Shown: piece after piece, positions 62,294 to 64,000 of the stretch
Position numbering within the stretch: position 1 is the stretch's first letter
How the letters are laid out: every line of letters begins with the position of its first letter
Assembly: GCA_029259935.1 (NCBI GenBank)
Contig: JAJDEH010000057.1
Coordinates: 1 to 64,000, forward strand
DNA: 64,000 nt
Direction of reading: 5' to 3'
Source of the DNA: Planctomycetota bacterium
Lineage (GTDB): Bacteria > Planctomycetota > Planctomycetia > Pirellulales > Pirellulaceae
Program-made: the position numbers and the translations under genes
Notes under the pieces: generated by a model
What the model was told of the DNA's origin: nothing
Seen by the model: the letters and a program-made list of their open reading frames with translations, nothing else
Database searches by the model: none

Positions 62294-62863
62294 ATGAACC
62301 ATGCTTCCGATTTTGCCTCATCGGCACAGCAAGCATTTCAGTTCAATAAGTCGTTGGCGGATCGCGCCATGCAGCAGCTTGGCGATGGACAGTTGCACCA
62401 AGCCCTCGATCCAAATACGAATTCGATCGCCGTCATCGCCAAGCATGTCGCGGGAAATTTGCTTTCGCGGTTTACCGAATTCTTGACCAGCGACGGAGAA
62501 AAGCCGTGGCGAAATCGCGATCAGGAGTTTGTCGATACATTCAAAAGCCGGGCGGAAATGCTGGAATACTGGGAAAGTGGCTGGAATTGTCTACACGATG
62601 CGCTGGCGGGCCTGTCGGAAAACGATTTATCGAAATCGATCACGATCCGCGGCGAAGCACACTCGGTAGCACTCGCCGTCCATCGGGCATTGGGTCACAC
62701 CGGATACCACGTTGGCCAAATCGTACTCATCGCGCGCGTTCTGGCGAAGGACCAGTGGCAGACGCTGACCATACCAGGCGGTCAGTCAGCCACCTTCAAC
62801 CAACAAGTGTGGGGGCAGACTTTTTACGGCCAAGACGATGGGCCGGACGAGTCCAACCGCTAG
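62294..62863 (+). CDS. DinB-like four-helix protein (DUF1572 type)
   Basis: 189 residues. The fold is a four-helix bundle with candidate metal-ligand histidines: SIAVIAKHVAGNLLSRFTEFLTSDGEKPWRNRDQEF, then HRALGHTGYHVGQIVLIARVL and the tail YGQDDGPDESNR. The pattern H in helix 2 plus HxxxH in helix 4 matches the DUF1572 branch of the DinB/YfiT superfamily, thought to bind a metal or act as thiol-dependent transferases. This DinB is unrelated to the polymerase. Probably co-transcribed with the aldolase. Confidence 0.82.
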   Translation: MNHASDFASSAQQAFQFNKSLADRAMQQLGDGQLHQALDPNTNSIAVIAKHVAGNLLSRFTEFLTSDGEKPWRNRDQEFVDTFKSRAEMLEYWESGWNCLHDALAGLSENDLSKSITIRGEAHSVALAVHRALGHTGYHVGQIVLIARVLAKDQWQTLTIPGGQSATFNQQVWGQTFYGQDDGPDESNR

Positions 62864-63023
62864 TCAAGTCTCGCTTCGAGGCAGTTCATCAGTCAGACAA
62901 TCACGGGCGACACAAAACACGCGCCCGTTTGTCGTGTCCCTGGAAACCACGTATGATAATTGCAATCTGCAAATTACTCGTCCAATTAATACCAATTTCT
63001 GAATCGTCGAACGAATAGTTGTC

Positions 63024-63911
63024 ATGGCTAGAAAAGGCTCAGCATTCGCCGGATTGTCGGTGGCCATCGTCACCCCCTTCAAAGATCAGCAGGTCGACAG
63101 CGCGGCGCTGAAAGCACAAGTTGAATTCCAAATCGAAGCGGGCACCAAGTGCGTTTGTCCGACCGGAACGACTGGCGAATCACCCACGCTTTCGCACGAC
63201 GAGCACGAACGGGTGATCTCCGAAGTGATCCATGCCGCTCAGGGACGTATCAAGGTGATGGCCGGCACCGGTTCGAACAGCACGGCCGAGGCGCTGCGTT
63301 TAACAAAATGGGCGGCCAAGGAAGGGGCCGATGCCGCGTTGATGGTCGCTCCCTATTACAACAAGCCAACGCAGCAAGGCTTTTACGAACATTACAAGGC
63401 CGTTGCCGAGCAGGTGAGTCTGCCGCTGTGCGTATACAACATTCCGGGCCGCGCGGCGAAGAACATCGAGCCCGATACGATTGTTCGTTTAGGCGAACTG
63501 CAGAATATCGTGATGGTCAAGGAAGCTACCGGGTCGCTCGATCAAGCATCGCAAATCCTCTGCGCTTCGGACTTGACATTGCTTAGCGGCGACGACAGTT
63601 TGACGCTGCCCTTGATGTCGATCGGCGGCGAGGGCGTCATCTCGGTGGTGGGCAATATCATTCCCGCCGACATGATCCAGCTAGTCGACGCCTTTCAGTC
63701 CGGCGACGCCCAGCGGGCCATGCAGCTTCATCACAAGTTGTTTCCGCTTTGTCGCGACATGCTGGGAATGTCGACCAATCCCATTCCCATCAAAGCGGCA
63801 ATGAAAATGCTGGGGCGTGATACCGGCGAAATGCGACTTCCCATGACTCCCCTGGACGCCGACGCGGAAGTTCGCCTTCGCAAGACACTGACAAACCAAG
63901 GCTTGCTTTAA
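63024..63911 (+). CDS. dapA: 4-hydroxy-tetrahydrodipicolinate synthase
   Basis: 295 residues, the normal size. It condenses pyruvate with aspartate semialdehyde at the start of the lysine/diaminopimelate branch. The Schiff-base Lys166 is in MVKEATG, Tyr138 in VYNIPGR and the GTTGES loop at 48-53 with Thr49 and Thr50. [15 protein letters not shown] and [24 protein letters not shown] are also typical. In planctomycetes diaminopimelate feeds peptidoglycan as well as lysine. The enzyme is cytoplasmic. The preceding 160 bases are unremarkable. Confidence 0.95.
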   Translation: MARKGSAFAGLSVAIVTPFKDQQVDSAALKAQVEFQIEAGTKCVCPTGTTGESPTLSHDEHERVISEVIHAAQGRIKVMAGTGSNSTAEALRLTKWAAKEGADAALMVAPYYNKPTQQGFYEHYKAVAEQVSLPLCVYNIPGRAAKNIEPDTIVRLGELQNIVMVKEATGSLDQASQILCASDLTLLSGDDSLTLPLMSIGGEGVISVVGNIIPADMIQLVDAFQSGDAQRAMQLHHKLFPLCRDMLGMSTNPIPIKAAMKMLGRDTGEMRLPMTPLDADAEVRLRKTLTNQGLL

Positions 63912-63929
63912 GTCGTCGCATAACCTCGT

Positions 63930-63977
63930 GTTCTCCCCGTGGCCAAGGGTGGCCAAGGGTGAGTTAGAGGGGGTCGT
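63930..63977. repeat. Intergenic GGCCAAGGGT...GAGTTAGAGGGGGT repeat, copy 3
   Basis: GTGGCCAAGG-GTGGCCAAGG is tandemly doubled and followed by GTGAGTTAGAGGGGGT, the same layout as at 26171-26212 and related to 6519-6550. It lies just after dapA. Confidence 0.5.
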
Positions 63978-64000
63978 TCCCATGAGATTATTCGCGGTCG

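Overview
The window reads as a chromosomal segment of a planctomycete, most likely of the order Pirellulales. The evidence is a set of hallmark families: a DUF1501 protein next to a DUF1549/DUF1553 (PSD1) protein, a PVC-type haem-binding CxxCH protein, an HzsA-related dihaem propeller protein, a Tat-exported Gfo/Idh/MocA oxidoreductase, a giant Ser/Thr-kinase-TPR-WD40 fusion, an HTH protein with a long acidic tail, many TPR/HEAT proteins and a lysine-rich histone H1-like protein. No rRNA, tRNA, CRISPR array, prophage or transposase was seen. Shine-Dalgarno sequences (GGAG type) precede many, but not all, genes.

Layout. 1-3175: an acidic HTH protein (C-terminus beyond the window), a small membrane protein and a lipoprotein, all on the minus strand. 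3357-13815: the HzsA-related protein, a MITE-like repeat, a secreted propeller-like protein and the 2066-residue kinase. 14222-16516: a BON protein, CysC and an acyl-CoA dehydrogenase-like protein. 16730-20505: DUF1501, PSD1 and a small membrane protein. 20507-24687: AlkB-like dioxygenase, PolB-type exonuclease, peptidase T and a glycosyltransferase-like protein. 24739-32599: Gfo/Idh/MocA, a TPR protein, DinB, a compound repeat block and the PVC haem protein. 33009-37368: GT2, LpxB, M50 protease, SGNH-like hydrolase and a tiny histone-like gene behind an AT-rich leader. 37548-44159: Mrp with an in-frame TAG, a receiver-like protein, a PfkB kinase and HAD phosphatase pair, an MFS carrier and an enolase-superfamily enzyme. 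44209-54076: TPR and LRR proteins, a candidate selenoprotein, asparagine synthetase and a HEAT/membrane pair. 54481-63911: TatD-like hydrolase, HExxH protein, ROK kinase and SIS isomerase, a large TPR protein, HpcH/HpaI aldolase, a DinB-like/DUF1572 protein and DapA.

How the genes work together. There is a scattered envelope/sugar theme: LpxB for lipid A, a GmhA-like SIS protein coupled to a ROK kinase, an HldE-type PfkB kinase overlapping a HAD phosphatase, and an MFS carrier beside an enolase-superfamily sugar-acid enzyme. The AlkB-like protein, exonuclease and DinB suggest DNA damage handling. The planctomycete-specific exported proteins probably serve extracytoplasmic redox or polymer degradation.

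Most notable observations. (1) 48624-49739 is one thioredoxin-like gene read through an in-frame TGA right after a Cys (Cys-Sec), with a hairpin at the right distance to be a bacterial SECIS. (2) mrp is cut by an in-frame TAG at an otherwise intact position. (3) The giant kinase has HRV in place of HRD. (4) A pair of about 130-bp palindromic MITE-like elements and several other palindromic repeat families sit in the intergenic gaps. All statements come from reading the sequence by eye; no database search was possible.
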